This document shows positions 1-9,238 of a DNA stretch of 62,994 bases, piece by piece (position 1 is the first letter of the stretch; every line of letters begins with the position of its first letter). The DNA is from Spirosoma fluviale (GTDB lineage Bacteria; Bacteroidota; Bacteroidia; Cytophagales; Spirosomataceae), in assembly GCA_945906795.1 (NCBI GenBank), contig CAMDRO010000009.1:1-62994 (forward strand), read 5' to 3'. Under the pieces are notes generated by a model. It saw nothing but the letters and a program-made list of their open reading frames with translations, was not told the DNA's origin and did no database searches. The translations under genes were made by a program, and so were the position numbers.

Positions 1-1115
1 TCCGTTTCGCGCGAAAAATCACCATATTGACTCGTGTTTTTCATCCCATATTTTTCACGGGCGATGGAAATTAATTGGTCTAAATTTGCCTTCGTAATTC
101 CAAATCTTGCTTCTTGCGTTGGGTCAAATACAGGTGCAATTTGAAGTGGAATGGTTTCGGTCTGGCGATCATAGGCAATAAAATAATGAAGCTTATCTTT
201 AATTATTGCTCCTCCTAGTGAAAATCCTAATTGTTTTTGATCAATATTGGTTGTTCTTGGAGTTCCATTAGCATTGTACTCACTATTCATTGGAAAAAGT
301 TTATTGCCAAAGACAAAAGCACTACTTGCGCGTTGGAAAAAGAATGCACTTCCTTCCATAGTATTGGTACCATTTTTTGTCACAGCGTTTAGGGACCCTC
401 CTCCCATTCTACCTTGAGTGACGTCATAGTTATTGGTCGACACTTGATACTCTCGAATAGCCTCTTGTGAGATGGTATATGGGCCATTTCCTACAGCTCC
501 ATTCGTGTACATGTTCCTTGCATTTACTCCATCCATGGTCACGTTGGTCGAAGATATACGCTGTCCTCCAAAACTTCCGTTCTTACCTTGAAGTGGGGAA
601 AGCGCGGTAAGTGCTGTAAAGTTTCTTCCTTCCATGGGCAATTGCTTCATCTGTAAGGATGTTACGGCAATCGCCGCACCGGCACGCGCTGTTTCTTTGT
701 TGACAAATGAATTTGCACTCACTACCACCTCGGATAATTGAGTGTTGCTAGGAACCAACTTTCCGTCAATTCGTACCTTGTCTCCTTGATTTACAACATA
801 ATCTGAAAATTTCAAGGTCTGATAACCAACAAAAGAAAAGCTTACCGAATAGGGTTTACCTAAGGGTAATTGTTGCAATTGATATTCTCCGTTCACATTA
901 GAAATGGTCCCCGACTGAAATCCAGTAGACTCATTTTTAATTCTTACTGTGACTCCGGGAATAGCTTCCCCTTTTTCGTCACTAATTTTACCATAAATGG
1001 TCGCGTCTGTACCTTGGCCAAATGATTGATTTGATACCATCATGAAAAGCCCAAAAAACATGGTTAGGCTTAAAAAGTTCAGGATTTTACTACGTAGGTT
1101 TTTTGTCATTGTCAT
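1..1115 (-). CDS. TonB-dependent receptor, Oar-like, N-terminal part (runs off window)
   Basis: Outer-membrane receptor that would import a ligand using TonB energy; the substrate cannot be told. Read on the minus strand, the first 371 or so codons are open and the gene continues beyond base 1. Order seen: signal peptide ending around SNQSFGQG, a carboxypeptidase-regulatory-like beta-sandwich (GKISDEKGEAIPGVTV ... GEYQLQQLPLG), then the plug domain (KQLPMEGRNFTALTAL, VTMDGVNARN, GGGSLNAVTKNGTN). The plug with a preceding CarboxypepD_reg domain is the layout of Oar/OmpA-related TonB receptors. Two ATG codons two codons apart (1115 and 1109) could start it. The gene is divergent from the SGNH lipoprotein; the 210 nt between them must hold both promoters. 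The lack of the barrel and C-terminus here is only due to the window edge. Confidence 0.9.
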   Translation of the reverse strand, partial: MTMTKNLRSKILNFLSLTMFFGLFMMVSNQSFGQGTDATIYGKISDEKGEAIPGVTVRIKNESTGFQSGTISNVNGEYQLQQLPLGKPYSVSFSFVGYQTLKFSDYVVNQGDKVRIDGKLVPSNTQLSEVVVSANSFVNKETARAGAAIAVTSLQMKQLPMEGRNFTALTALSPLQGKNGSFGGQRISSTNVTMDGVNARNMYTNGAVGNGPYTISQEAIREYQVSTNNYDVTQGRMGGGSLNAVTKNGTNTMEGSAFFFQRASSAFVFGNKLFPMNSEYNANGTPRTTNIDQKQLGFSLGGAIIKDKLHYFIAYDRQTETIPLQIAPVFDPTQEARFGITKANLDQLISIAREKYGMKNTSQYGDFSRET

Positions 1116-1325
1116 TGATTATTATGTTAAAATTTTCACAAAATTATTTTAATTAGATCTTCAACATGTTGTGTAATTATTAATTAATAGGTGCTTGTTT
1201 GTGAAAAAAAGAGAGTATTTTGGGTTCATTATTGGCTAAATCTTAATTTAGTTTTAACATTAAATTAATTTCGGAGGTTAACTCATTGAAATAAAACAAT
1301 CTATATTTTCAATCGTTTTTCAATC

Positions 1326-2006
1326 ATGCGTAGATTTGCGGTTCTGTTTATTTGTCTTACTTTACTTTCGTGTCAGAAACCCGCTGGGAATGAAATGATT
1401 TCTAAGGACGATTCCACCTCTATTTCATGGTTGGCCTTAGGAGATTCTTATACGATAGGTCAGGGCGTAAATTCATCAGAACGTTTTCCGGCGCAGACGC
1501 TAGAACTTTTGAAATTGAGAAAGATTAAAACGGCCCAACTAACTTACATAGCAACGACGGGTTGGACTTCAGCTGAGCTTGATAAATCGATCAGTCAGCA
1601 AAATCTGGCCAATTATGATTTTGTGACGGTGTTGATCGGTGTCAATGATCAGTTTCAAGGAATTGACACGAGTGTATATAGTAAGAATTTTAAATCGATT
1701 TTGAACAAGGCCATTCAGTTGACTCGGGGGGAAAGCCAACATGTGTTAGTCCTGTCTATTCCAGATTATAGCTTAAGCCCAGAAGGCAAAAAACTCGACA
1801 CAACTAAAATTAAAAAAGAAATAGATCTCTTCAATGTGTTAAATAAAAAGCTGGCTAATAACTTCAAATGTCAGTACTTGGACATCACTGTTTTAGGTAG
1901 AGAGGCTAAAGCAAATCCCGCTTGGGTTGCTAAGGATGGTTTACATCCCTCGGCCATCGCTTATAATAATTGGGCCGAACAAATTCGTCTATTTATTGTC
2001 AGGTAA
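1326..2006 (+). CDS. SGNH/GDSL-family hydrolase lipoprotein
   Basis: Predicted lipid-anchored esterase of the SGNH superfamily acting in the periplasm or at the outer membrane. The N-terminus is a lipoprotein signal with lipobox LLSC, lipidated Cys at residue 16. Family blocks are visible: GDSY with nucleophile Ser41, the block-III Asn in GVND (residues 105-108), and DGLHP with catalytic Asp204 and His207. At 226 residues it has the usual size for a single-domain SGNH enzyme. Substrate is not predictable: the family covers acetyl-glycan esterases, lysophospholipases and thioesterases. It stands alone, divergent from the TonB receptor and convergent with the GH28 cluster, so it is probably monocistronic. 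The ATG at 1326 is chosen because it directly precedes the signal peptide. Confidence 0.9.
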   Translation: MRRFAVLFICLTLLSCQKPAGNEMISKDDSTSISWLALGDSYTIGQGVNSSERFPAQTLELLKLRKIKTAQLTYIATTGWTSAELDKSISQQNLANYDFVTVLIGVNDQFQGIDTSVYSKNFKSILNKAIQLTRGESQHVLVLSIPDYSLSPEGKKLDTTKIKKEIDLFNVLNKKLANNFKCQYLDITVLGREAKANPAWVAKDGLHPSAIAYNNWAEQIRLFIVR

Positions 2007-2256
2007 CTGGTGTAATTTTTTTTGAACTAAATTCTGAATTTAAGTCAAACTAAATCTGGGAATCTGTTTGTTTCATCTCTAAGATTCTACATTTGAAAGA
2101 ATTTATAGGCAAGATTTCTCAGGACAAAATCTTGGAATTCCGTGTATGTAAAAATCAATATATTTTTCTTCAAAATTAATGTAAGACCATTTATGAAAAA
2201 CGCATTATTGAAAACAATTTTGTTTATATATCATTAATATAAAGTTTTGACAAATT

Positions 2257-2296
2257 AAACCTAAGAATTAACTCATAATTTGGCGCTTAGGTTTTT
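2257..2296 (+). terminator. Terminator-like hairpin downstream of SGNH gene
   Basis: AAACCTAAG (2257-2265) pairs with CTTAGGTTT (2286-2294), and the right arm continues into a short T run. The loop is long (20 nt), so this is a weak terminator candidate, and it lies 250 nt after the stop codon. Confidence 0.35.
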
Positions 2297-2355
2297 CATC
2301 AGTTTATTGATCTTGATTATCAGTTTTTATGATGCTTAAATGGTCAAAAAAGCAT

Positions 2356-2388
2356 AGCTTTACTAACTTTTTAAAAGTTAGTAAAGCT
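2356..2388. terminator. 33-nt near-perfect palindrome, possible bidirectional terminator
   Basis: AGCTTTACTAACTTTT (2356-2371) is exactly complementary to AAAAGTTAGTAAAGCT (2373-2388), leaving one central base. It sits between convergent genes, where a terminator working in both directions would be useful. It lacks a long T tract outside the stem, so a protein-binding palindrome is the alternative. Confidence 0.4.
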
Positions 2389-2581
2389 TGAAATGGGGGT
2401 CTTAGATCCATATTTTTTTGAGCTTTTCAGATCGAATAATTTACAATTCTTTCTAAATTTTTTACGTTTTTTAGACAAGTATTCTACTTTAAAACCCTTA
2501 ATCCATCTTGGATAAAAGCTCTCAAATAGAGCTCAGGATTTCGGAAAAAATAGTTGGCTTTCGAGGGAAATTAAATCTATA

Positions 2582-3334
2582 TCAGTTTTTCATCATCAAA
2601 TTCTTGCCAGACGCATTTTTACAATTGACAAGGGTAATATTTTTCGACATCCCATCTGATTGTATTTCTGGCTCCGCGGTTTCAACGAATATATTTTCCA
2701 TGTTAAGCCCAACAATTTGGGCGAAAATGAATCCTTTAGCTTCTTTTACAGCAGGCTTTCTAATGCTAAGGCCTTTGATGCTGACTTGCTTGCATGCGGA
2801 AAATGAAATAAAATTTCCACAAGCATTTTGCAAATTAAAGCCTTCCATGTTGATGCCAGTGCAATTATTCATAGCAATCAAAGCAGGACTTGCTTGTAAA
2901 ATCGTTTCTTTCAAATATCCCTTTTGAATTTGCTTTTCGATTTGCTCTAGCACGGCCGGCCCCTGTCCTTCGATTACACCCTTTCCCAAAACTCCGATGT
3001 TTTTTTGGCCTTCGGCGATAAGTAAGGCTTTCGTTCCATTTACGCCACTGTAATCATAAATTGACGTGGTGCCAACCAACACGGCTCCCTCGTTTAGTTC
3101 AATGATTACATTTGATTTCAATTGGACCGTACCCGTTAAATATCGGCCTACATAAAATTTAAGTTTACCACCGCCTTTTTCACTGATGAAGTCAATGGCT
3201 TTTTGAATGGATGGTGTATTTAAAGTTACCCCATCTGATTTTATGCCAAACAACGATGCATTGTAGTCTTTTGCCAGCAAATGGATTTGACTAAGTAGCA
3301 GCAATAAAAATGTTTTTAAGAGCAATTTCTTCAT
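2582..3334 (-). CDS. GH28-like beta-helix protein, truncated and without the catalytic region
   Basis: Paralogue of the two full-length GH28 genes upstream, but only 250 residues against 494-495. The signal peptide (ending near HLLAKD), the N-terminal GIKSDGVTLN ... SIQKAIDFI block and the GKGVIEGQG turn match the full copies closely. After about residue 150 similarity fades, and the parts that carry the catalytic acids in the others (NNDGID and DxxDD) are absent. It could be a non-catalytic binding or decoy protein, or a decaying gene whose reading frame still happens to be open. It is the third gene of the minus-strand row, 121 nt after the 495-residue copy. Confidence 0.7.
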   Translation of the reverse strand: MKKLLLKTFLLLLLSQIHLLAKDYNASLFGIKSDGVTLNTPSIQKAIDFISEKGGGKLKFYVGRYLTGTVQLKSNVIIELNEGAVLVGTTSIYDYSGVNGTKALLIAEGQKNIGVLGKGVIEGQGPAVLEQIEKQIQKGYLKETILQASPALIAMNNCTGINMEGFNLQNACGNFISFSACKQVSIKGLSIRKPAVKEAKGFIFAQIVGLNMENIFVETAEPEIQSDGMSKNITLVNCKNASGKNLMMKN

Positions 3335-3455
3335 CTTGTTTTGATTTAATGTGCTCTTTTATGATAAAAATAGTCATAAATGAAGCCTTTGAATTTGTAT
3401 TTTATCTATTACAATTTGACAACCAACAGGAATAATACTGCTGAAAACCATCCTT

Positions 3456-4943
3456 TTATTTAATGATCAAATTACTGGACTTATAGGGAAAAACCTGTTG
3501 CTTCCCTTTGCTTTCAGGTTCATTCACCTGCAAGCCTGAGAAAGTAGCATTCTTGACATCGTCTAGAACCACACTAGGCCTATAATCTTTTTTAAGGGCC
3601 GTAAACGTGACATTTTCAAAGGTAATTCCTTCTGCATGCCGGACATAAAAACCCCAAGCGGGAAGTTCCTTGAATTGGGAGAACTCGGGATAGGCATCCC
3701 GCATTTCAGGAATTCCGTCAAGTTCCTCTGGAGTCAAGCCCCTTTTGGCATACATCGGATTTCCATTTCCAGGATATACAATTTGAATATTTTTAAGCGT
3801 TACGTTTTGGATTTTATTTTCAAGCAAACCTACAATACTGGCTGGGGAGATGTTGCGCGGCAAGTCTTCAATAGGTCCTTCAAAATTATAACCGACATCC
3901 GGTTTGCCCAAAGGTACTTCTGCGTAAACATTTGAGATGCTGATATTTTTCATGTAGGGTTTCTTGCCATTGCTCCAGCGATCACCAATCCTCAAGTAAA
4001 TCACATTTCCAGTATTAATGGAACGCACACCGTCAATCACAATATTTTCAATTTCACCCCCATCGACCGCAGCGAAAGTAATGGCTGAACGAAAAGTATC
4101 AAAAATGGTCAAGTTGGTGACTTTAAAATTTTTAAATCCTCCCCTCGATACGGTACCAAATTTCAGCCCGTTGGCACTCGACCGACCGACACAATTATCC
4201 ACCACCACGTTTTGGCATATATGTTGGGCCGAATGAGATTTGAAACAAAGCACATCATCCGCTGCGTCAAAATAGGAATTTTTGATTACCACCCCATCGC
4301 AGTCCACCACATCGATTCCGTCATTATTCCAATACGATTTGCTATCTACGGTAATATGGTCCACATACAGGTTTTTGCATTGGTCATAAGTTTGGTTCCA
4401 ACTGGCGGGATCTTTCAACGTGATATCCGTGATTTTGATGTTGGTGCATTCGCGGAAATAAATATTCTGTGGACGATTGGTTTCATTAGGCCGGTCGTAT
4501 TTCAACGGATCTGCGTAAACGCCCCGATGAATATAATTGACCATGTTGTTTGCCGTGATAAATCCACGGCCGTTGATTATTCCTTTCCCTGTAATCCCAA
4601 TATTTTCTTGGTTTACAGCAAAAATCATAGACATCCAACCGATTTTTTTATCCTTCACGTAATCAAATGGATTGGTCGATCCCAAAATTGTTGCCCCGTA
4701 ATCTAGTTGGAGCGTCACATTCGACTTCAAATATATACTACCTGTAACATAATTTCCTGATTCAAATACGAGTCGGCCACCCCCATGTTCATGGATGAAA
4801 TCGATGGCTTTTTGGATGGAACAAGAATTGAGGGTGATGCCGTCATTTTTGACACCAAACTCCGTGGCTATGTAATCTTTGGCCGAAAGCTGAAAGCCCA
4901 ACAGCAAGAAAAAGAATAGCGTAATTTTATTGATATAGGTCAT
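3456..4943 (-). CDS. Glycoside hydrolase family 28 protein (polygalacturonase-like)
   Basis: Predicted secreted or periplasmic pectin-type hydrolase; GH28 enzymes cut alpha-1,4-galacturonosyl or related bonds by inversion. It has a signal peptide (about residues 1-21), then a right-handed parallel beta-helix. Catalytic-type acids are visible in NNDGID (Asp208) and DAADD (Asp229/Asp230), followed by SANGLKFGT near 256-264, where classical polygalacturonases have GHG; loss of that His is common in rhamnogalacturonase- and xylogalacturonase-type members, so exact specificity is open. The 495-residue length is normal. It is the second gene of a three-gene tandem, only 12 nt after the 494-residue copy, so surely co-transcribed with it. 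Confidence 0.88.
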   Translation of the reverse strand: MTYINKITLFFFLLLGFQLSAKDYIATEFGVKNDGITLNSCSIQKAIDFIHEHGGGRLVFESGNYVTGSIYLKSNVTLQLDYGATILGSTNPFDYVKDKKIGWMSMIFAVNQENIGITGKGIINGRGFITANNMVNYIHRGVYADPLKYDRPNETNRPQNIYFRECTNIKITDITLKDPASWNQTYDQCKNLYVDHITVDSKSYWNNDGIDVVDCDGVVIKNSYFDAADDVLCFKSHSAQHICQNVVVDNCVGRSSANGLKFGTVSRGGFKNFKVTNLTIFDTFRSAITFAAVDGGEIENIVIDGVRSINTGNVIYLRIGDRWSNGKKPYMKNISISNVYAEVPLGKPDVGYNFEGPIEDLPRNISPASIVGLLENKIQNVTLKNIQIVYPGNGNPMYAKRGLTPEELDGIPEMRDAYPEFSQFKELPAWGFYVRHAEGITFENVTFTALKKDYRPSVVLDDVKNATFSGLQVNEPESKGKQQVFPYKSSNLIIK

Positions 4944-4955
4944 GTGATGTTTCGG

Positions 4956-6440
4956 TTATTTTTTGAGCAATACTTCGGAAGACTTGTAGACATGTACTTG
5001 TTTTTTCTTAGTGCTTTCTGGTTCGATGTACTTCATTCCGGAAAATTGCGCTCCTTGCACGTCGTCTAGGACAATAGCAGGTCGGTATTCTTTTCCTTGA
5101 GCGGTTAGGGTCACATTTTCAATGTTCAAGTTTTTAACATGCCGGACATAAAATCCCCAAGCAGGAAGTTCTTTGAATTGTGAATATTCAGGATAGGCAG
5201 CCGGCATTTCCGGAATACTATCTAAGTCAGCGGGCTTGATTCCTCTGTATGCATAAGTGGGGTTGCTATTTCCAGGAACAACAATTTGAATGTTGCGAAG
5301 GGTTACGTTTGAAATATATTGTCCAGGCAAACCTACGATGCTGGCAGGTGAAATATTGCGTGGAAGATCTTCGATGGGTCCCTCGTATTCCCGACCGGCA
5401 TCTGGCTTGGAGTTCGGGATTTCGCAATACATGTTTTGAATGGTGATGTTGTTCATGGAACCTGTTCGGCCTTTGTTCCAACGAGCACCTATTCTCAAGT
5501 AAATAGAGTTTCCTGTGTTATAAGCATATAAACTATCGACAAAAATGTTGTCAATCACCCCTCCATCGGGCGTGGCGATGGTAATCGCGGACCGAAAAGT
5601 ATCATATATTTTATTGTTGACAATCTTAAAATTCTTATAGCCCCCAGAGGTCACTGTTCCAAATTTTATCCCATTGGCACTCGACCTAGCGATATTATTT
5701 CGCACCACTACATTTTCACAAAGTTTGGTAGGGTCATGCGACTTAAAACAAATGGCGTCATCGCTGGCGTCAATAAACGAATTGCTAATAACGACATCCT
5801 TACAATCTACGATGTCGATTCCATCATTATTCCAAAAAGCCTTGCTGTCGACCGTGATTTTGTCAATTTTCAAGTTTTGACATTGGTCGCAAACCACCAC
5901 CCATTCCGCCGCATTTTTAACCATAATCCCTGAAATTTCCACGTTTTTACATTCGCGGAAATAAATGCCTTTAGGCCGACGAAGAGCGGGACGGTCATTG
6001 GCCAGTTCATCTTTTAGCACTCCTTTTTGGACTTGATCTAAGAGTGCATAGGCTAAATCTCGGCCTTGGCCATCGATCACCCCTTTGCCAGTTAATCCAA
6101 TATTATCCGCTTGGTAGGCTGTAATTAAGGACGAAAAACGGGGACCTTCTATGTTATAATCATAAATATTAGTGGACCCGAGCAAGGTGGCTCCTTCCTC
6201 TAAGTGAATGGTGACATTGGATTTGAGTTGGATCGTTCCGGTCAAATACCTGCCGACATAAAACACCAGTCGTCCACCCCCTTTTTCATGGATGAAATCG
6301 ATGGCTTTTTGAATGGAATTAGTGTTTAAGGTTGTGCCATTGGATTTTATGCCAAACATGGAAGCTTTATAATCTTCTGCATGTGCTTGAAAGCTGAGTA
6401 ATATCGTCAAAGGGATGACTAGGAATAGATTCTTTATCAT
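4956..6440 (-). CDS. Glycoside hydrolase family 28 protein (polygalacturonase-like), tandem paralogue
   Basis: First gene of the GH28 row. Signal peptide around residues 1-21 (ends AHAED), then the same beta-helix as its neighbour with long stretches of near identity (EGPIEDLPRNISPASIVGL, SQFKELPAWGFYVRH). Catalytic-type residues: NNDGID (Asp206) and DASDD (Asp227/Asp228), then SANGIKFGT. Two full enzymes side by side, plus a truncated third, point to local duplication; the full copies probably act on different bonds or chain lengths of the same pectic polymer. No GH105/GH43 partners or SusCD pair lie in the window, so this is not a complete utilisation locus by itself. Confidence 0.88.
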   Translation of the reverse strand: MIKNLFLVIPLTILLSFQAHAEDYKASMFGIKSNGTTLNTNSIQKAIDFIHEKGGGRLVFYVGRYLTGTIQLKSNVTIHLEEGATLLGSTNIYDYNIEGPRFSSLITAYQADNIGLTGKGVIDGQGRDLAYALLDQVQKGVLKDELANDRPALRRPKGIYFRECKNVEISGIMVKNAAEWVVVCDQCQNLKIDKITVDSKAFWNNDGIDIVDCKDVVISNSFIDASDDAICFKSHDPTKLCENVVVRNNIARSSANGIKFGTVTSGGYKNFKIVNNKIYDTFRSAITIATPDGGVIDNIFVDSLYAYNTGNSIYLRIGARWNKGRTGSMNNITIQNMYCEIPNSKPDAGREYEGPIEDLPRNISPASIVGLPGQYISNVTLRNIQIVVPGNSNPTYAYRGIKPADLDSIPEMPAAYPEYSQFKELPAWGFYVRHVKNLNIENVTLTAQGKEYRPAIVLDDVQGAQFSGMKYIEPESTKKKQVHVYKSSEVLLKK

Positions 6441-6877
6441 AGAATGATAGGTTTAGCGCAAAGTCCAAAAATCTCAAAACTTTTTTTATTTCAATTTGTT
6501 CAAATATAAATATTCTTTTATTTCTCTGCAATGAATTAAGTTTTTAATGATTATGAAACATTTACTTCATATGAAATGTTCATGGATTTGTTGGCGTCGA
6601 TCGAGTTTTTAAATTTAACTTTTTAACCCCTAATCAAGTGCTAAAACAAAAAATTGCATGTATTACTTGAACGTGCAAAATAATAAATGGACAATTTTAT
6701 ACATGGTATGTTGAATTCGTTTAAATATTGGACTCTTAAATTTTATTATTATTTTTGGTTTTAACCTATTTTTAAAACAAACCCGTAGAATTTACAATAT
6801 TCATTATCAAAAGCATTCATTAACACAATGAACGTCCTCTAAAAATGATTAATTGTACAAATTTTTAACTTAATCTC
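6441..6877. other. Divergent intergenic region, AT-rich
   Basis: 437 nt between the GH28 row (minus) and the sterol-desaturase gene (plus). It must hold promoters for both directions. No reading frame or RNA gene is recognisable, and no promoter box is clear enough to call. Confidence 0.5.
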
Positions 6878-8152
6878 ATGGAGAAATATGGTAAAATTTT
6901 ATTGATCATTATACCGATTTTCTTGGTATTTATTGTCTTGGAAAAATTGTATGGTCGTTATTTTAAAGGTGAAAAAATGAATCTGCTTGATACAGCAAGT
7001 AGCCTAACTTCTTCTATTACCATGGTGACCAAAAATGTATTGGGTTTAAGTTTTACTATCCTAAGTTACCAGTGGATTGCAGACCGTGTGGCTTTGACAC
7101 ACATAGAGTCAACATGGCCCACGTATATTATCGCCTTTGTTGTTTTAGATTTTTCACATTATTGGATACATCGGATTGAACATGCGAATAATTTTTTCTG
7201 GAATAGCCATATTGTGCACCATAGTAGCGAGGAATTTGATTTAGCTTGTGCCGTGCGTCAGCCTATTTCTTCATTTGTCAAAGTCTTCTCACTGTTCATG
7301 TTGCCAGCAGCTCTTTTGGGGATCTCGCCTATGGTCATCGCGACGGTCACTCCAATTCAGTTTTTCGCCCAATTCTGGTATCATACTAGGTACATAAATC
7401 GCATGGGATTTCTGGAGCATTTGATTGTTACCCCTTCGCATCACCGTGTTCATCATGCCTTTAACCCTGAATATTTAGACAAAAATATGTCCCAAATATT
7501 CATCATTTGGGATAAGCTTTTTGGTACATTCCAAGAAGAAAGAGCCGATGTCATTCCTATTTATGGTATAACTAGGCCTATGCGAACGTGGAATCCTATT
7601 AAAATAAATTTTATTCACTTATGGCTCTTGATTCAAGATACTTGGCGCACTTCTAATTGGAAAAATAAAGTTTTTGTTTGGACTAAGCCAACCGGCTGGC
7701 GACCTGCTGATGTAGAAAAAATGCATCCCGTAACTAAAATTGACGATGTGTATAATTTTGAAAAATACCACATTAAAAGGTCATCTTCTTTCATTTATTG
7801 GGTCTGGGTTCAAATCGCGATTATTTTTTTAGTGACAGCTTATTTACTTAAAAACATTGCGGTGATTGGGACACCTGATTTATTTATTTATGGGGGTTTT
7901 ATCTTAATTTACATATATGCCTTGACCGATTTTATGGATGGAAACCGGTCCTCTATTTTCTGGGAAATAGTAAAAGCTTGTTACGGAATATCAATCCTTT
8001 TATTTGTTGGTGATTGGTTTGGCTTGGACCATTTTTTTGCCCAATCTAGCAAAATAATTGTGGCTTATTTCGCCCTTTCCATTTTTGTCACAATGCATTT
8101 GGGAAAGGAAAATCAATTTGATACTTTGGCTCCCAATCAAAGCACTTCTTAA
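6878..8152 (+). CDS. Sterol desaturase / fatty acid hydroxylase superfamily membrane protein
   Basis: Integral membrane di-iron oxygenase family that hydroxylates or desaturates lipids, sterols or carotenoids. The histidine clusters that bind iron are present: HYWIH (94-98), HIVHH (111-115) and HHRVHH (188-193). Hydrophobic segments occur at residues 7-22, 50-66 and 84-94, with a C-terminal group of three or four segments (about 305-410), giving 424 residues, longer than the minimal 250-300 residue hydroxylases. The extra C-terminal membrane part is usual in the sterol-desaturase proteins of Bacteroidota. The substrate is unknown; a role in modifying membrane lipids or carotenoids is inference. 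It is followed by a 315-nt gap and appears to be transcribed alone. Confidence 0.88.
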   Translation: MEKYGKILLIIIPIFLVFIVLEKLYGRYFKGEKMNLLDTASSLTSSITMVTKNVLGLSFTILSYQWIADRVALTHIESTWPTYIIAFVVLDFSHYWIHRIEHANNFFWNSHIVHHSSEEFDLACAVRQPISSFVKVFSLFMLPAALLGISPMVIATVTPIQFFAQFWYHTRYINRMGFLEHLIVTPSHHRVHHAFNPEYLDKNMSQIFIIWDKLFGTFQEERADVIPIYGITRPMRTWNPIKINFIHLWLLIQDTWRTSNWKNKVFVWTKPTGWRPADVEKMHPVTKIDDVYNFEKYHIKRSSSFIYWVWVQIAIIFLVTAYLLKNIAVIGTPDLFIYGGFILIYIYALTDFMDGNRSSIFWEIVKACYGISILLFVGDWFGLDHFFAQSSKIIVAYFALSIFVTMHLGKENQFDTLAPNQSTS

Positions 8153-8467
8153 AATTGATGCATCCATCTTTTCCTTACTTCTTATAATATGGTGTCATTT
8201 GGAGCAAATTCATCTATTTTAAAATAGATAAACCAAATTGCTATTTTTCATAGGCTTCATTCTTTAGCTCTGATTTTATTTTCAGAAATTTTTTACTGTA
8301 AATAAAAAGATACATCATTTCTGATGTTGTTGCATAATTGAATAATTACATTACCTTTAGAAAAATCGGGTTAGATTATTTTCTAGCCGTTTTAAAACCA
8401 TTTTGTTTTAAAATTTAATTTTTAAAATTGGATTTTTTAATAATCTGTTAACCACTAATACTATTAG
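8153..8467. other. Intergenic region with an 18-nt palindrome
   Basis: No gene is seen in these 315 nt. A perfect AT-rich palindrome, ATCTATTTTAAAATAGAT, lies at 8212-8229, about 60 nt after the preceding stop codon; it has no T tail and may be chance in such AT-rich DNA. Confidence 0.4.
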
Positions 8468-9217
8468 ATGAAAAATCACCTAAAAAAGCGAGCCTTTTTC
8501 CAAAGGCTATGCAGTACAATTCCCCCTAAATTTGTTTGTCAGTCTTTATTTTTACTCTTTTTATATAGCCCAACAGCCTTCTCTCAAGATGGTTGGAAAT
8601 TAGGATTAGGCAATAGTGTGACTCGGTACAAGTTTTTTGATTCGAAGGGCGCGCCCATCACATTTCTAAAGCAAGGTTCAGGCAATTCCATTTTTATTTC
8701 AAAGGAAAGCGCGGTGATAGACACCTCCTCTTTTATTGGTCAAACGACGGAAAGGGCTGTTTACTTTCTAAATCACGAATTATTAACGAAGCTTTTGACT
8801 CATGTGACCTATGAATTAGGGCTCAATTTCAATCAGTATAATTCAGTGGGGGATATTCAAAAAATACCGGTCAACTACCAGACTAATTACCTAGGAATTC
8901 TTGCCGGCGCAGGCCCTTATTCTCATGTGCTGAATGGTTTTTATTTGTCCATCAAAGCGAACATTTCTCTTCAGAAAATTGTTCAGGGGACCCAACAGCT
9001 TAACAACCAATTTGTTGATTTAATGGATGAGCCCGAGTTTAATCGTGTAATGATTTTTCTAGGCTATTCAGCGACGTTGACTAAGAATTTGGCCAATGGA
9101 CTTTCTCTTTTTGTACAAGCCCAACAATCTCAATCCTACCATAAATGGGTTGAAGGCCAGGAGAACCTAAATTTTTCTGCAGTAAATTTTTCTTTCGGAT
9201 TGAAAATTGGAAAATAA
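8468..9217 (+). CDS. Secreted or outer-membrane protein of unknown function
   Basis: I do not recognise a family. It is 249 residues with a long N-terminal leader whose hydrophobic core (QSLFLLFLYSPTAFS) ends in a typical AFSQ cleavage site near residue 40. The rest shows alternating polar/apolar stretches (YELGLNFNQYNSV, GFYLSIKANISLQKIVQ, NLNFSAVNFSFGLKIGK) and a final aromatic-rich strand, as expected for a small outer-membrane beta-barrel. It is 21 nt upstream of the giant fibre gene and so in the same transcript; assistance in anchoring or displaying that fibre is an inference from this linkage only. Confidence 0.6.
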   Translation: MKNHLKKRAFFQRLCSTIPPKFVCQSLFLLFLYSPTAFSQDGWKLGLGNSVTRYKFFDSKGAPITFLKQGSGNSIFISKESAVIDTSSFIGQTTERAVYFLNHELLTKLLTHVTYELGLNFNQYNSVGDIQKIPVNYQTNYLGILAGAGPYSHVLNGFYLSIKANISLQKIVQGTQQLNNQFVDLMDEPEFNRVMIFLGYSATLTKNLANGLSLFVQAQQSQSYHKWVEGQENLNFSAVNFSFGLKIGK

Positions 9218-9238
9218 ATTTTACCTAACCTCATCATC

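Larger units (their letters stand above)
2007..2581. other. Intergenic region, no gene seen
   Basis: This 575-nt stretch between convergent genes is very AT-rich and contains no credible reading frame. It holds two hairpins, listed separately (2257-2294 and 2356-2388). Confidence 0.6.

Noticed and set aside
2508-2927. Plus-strand frame of 139 codons
   Set aside because: Overlaps the truncated GH28-like gene antisense; its translation shows no signal or domain, while the minus strand has a clear signal peptide and paralogues.
4212-4706. Plus-strand frame of 164 codons inside a GH28 gene
   Set aside because: Antisense shadow of a gene with clear family motifs.
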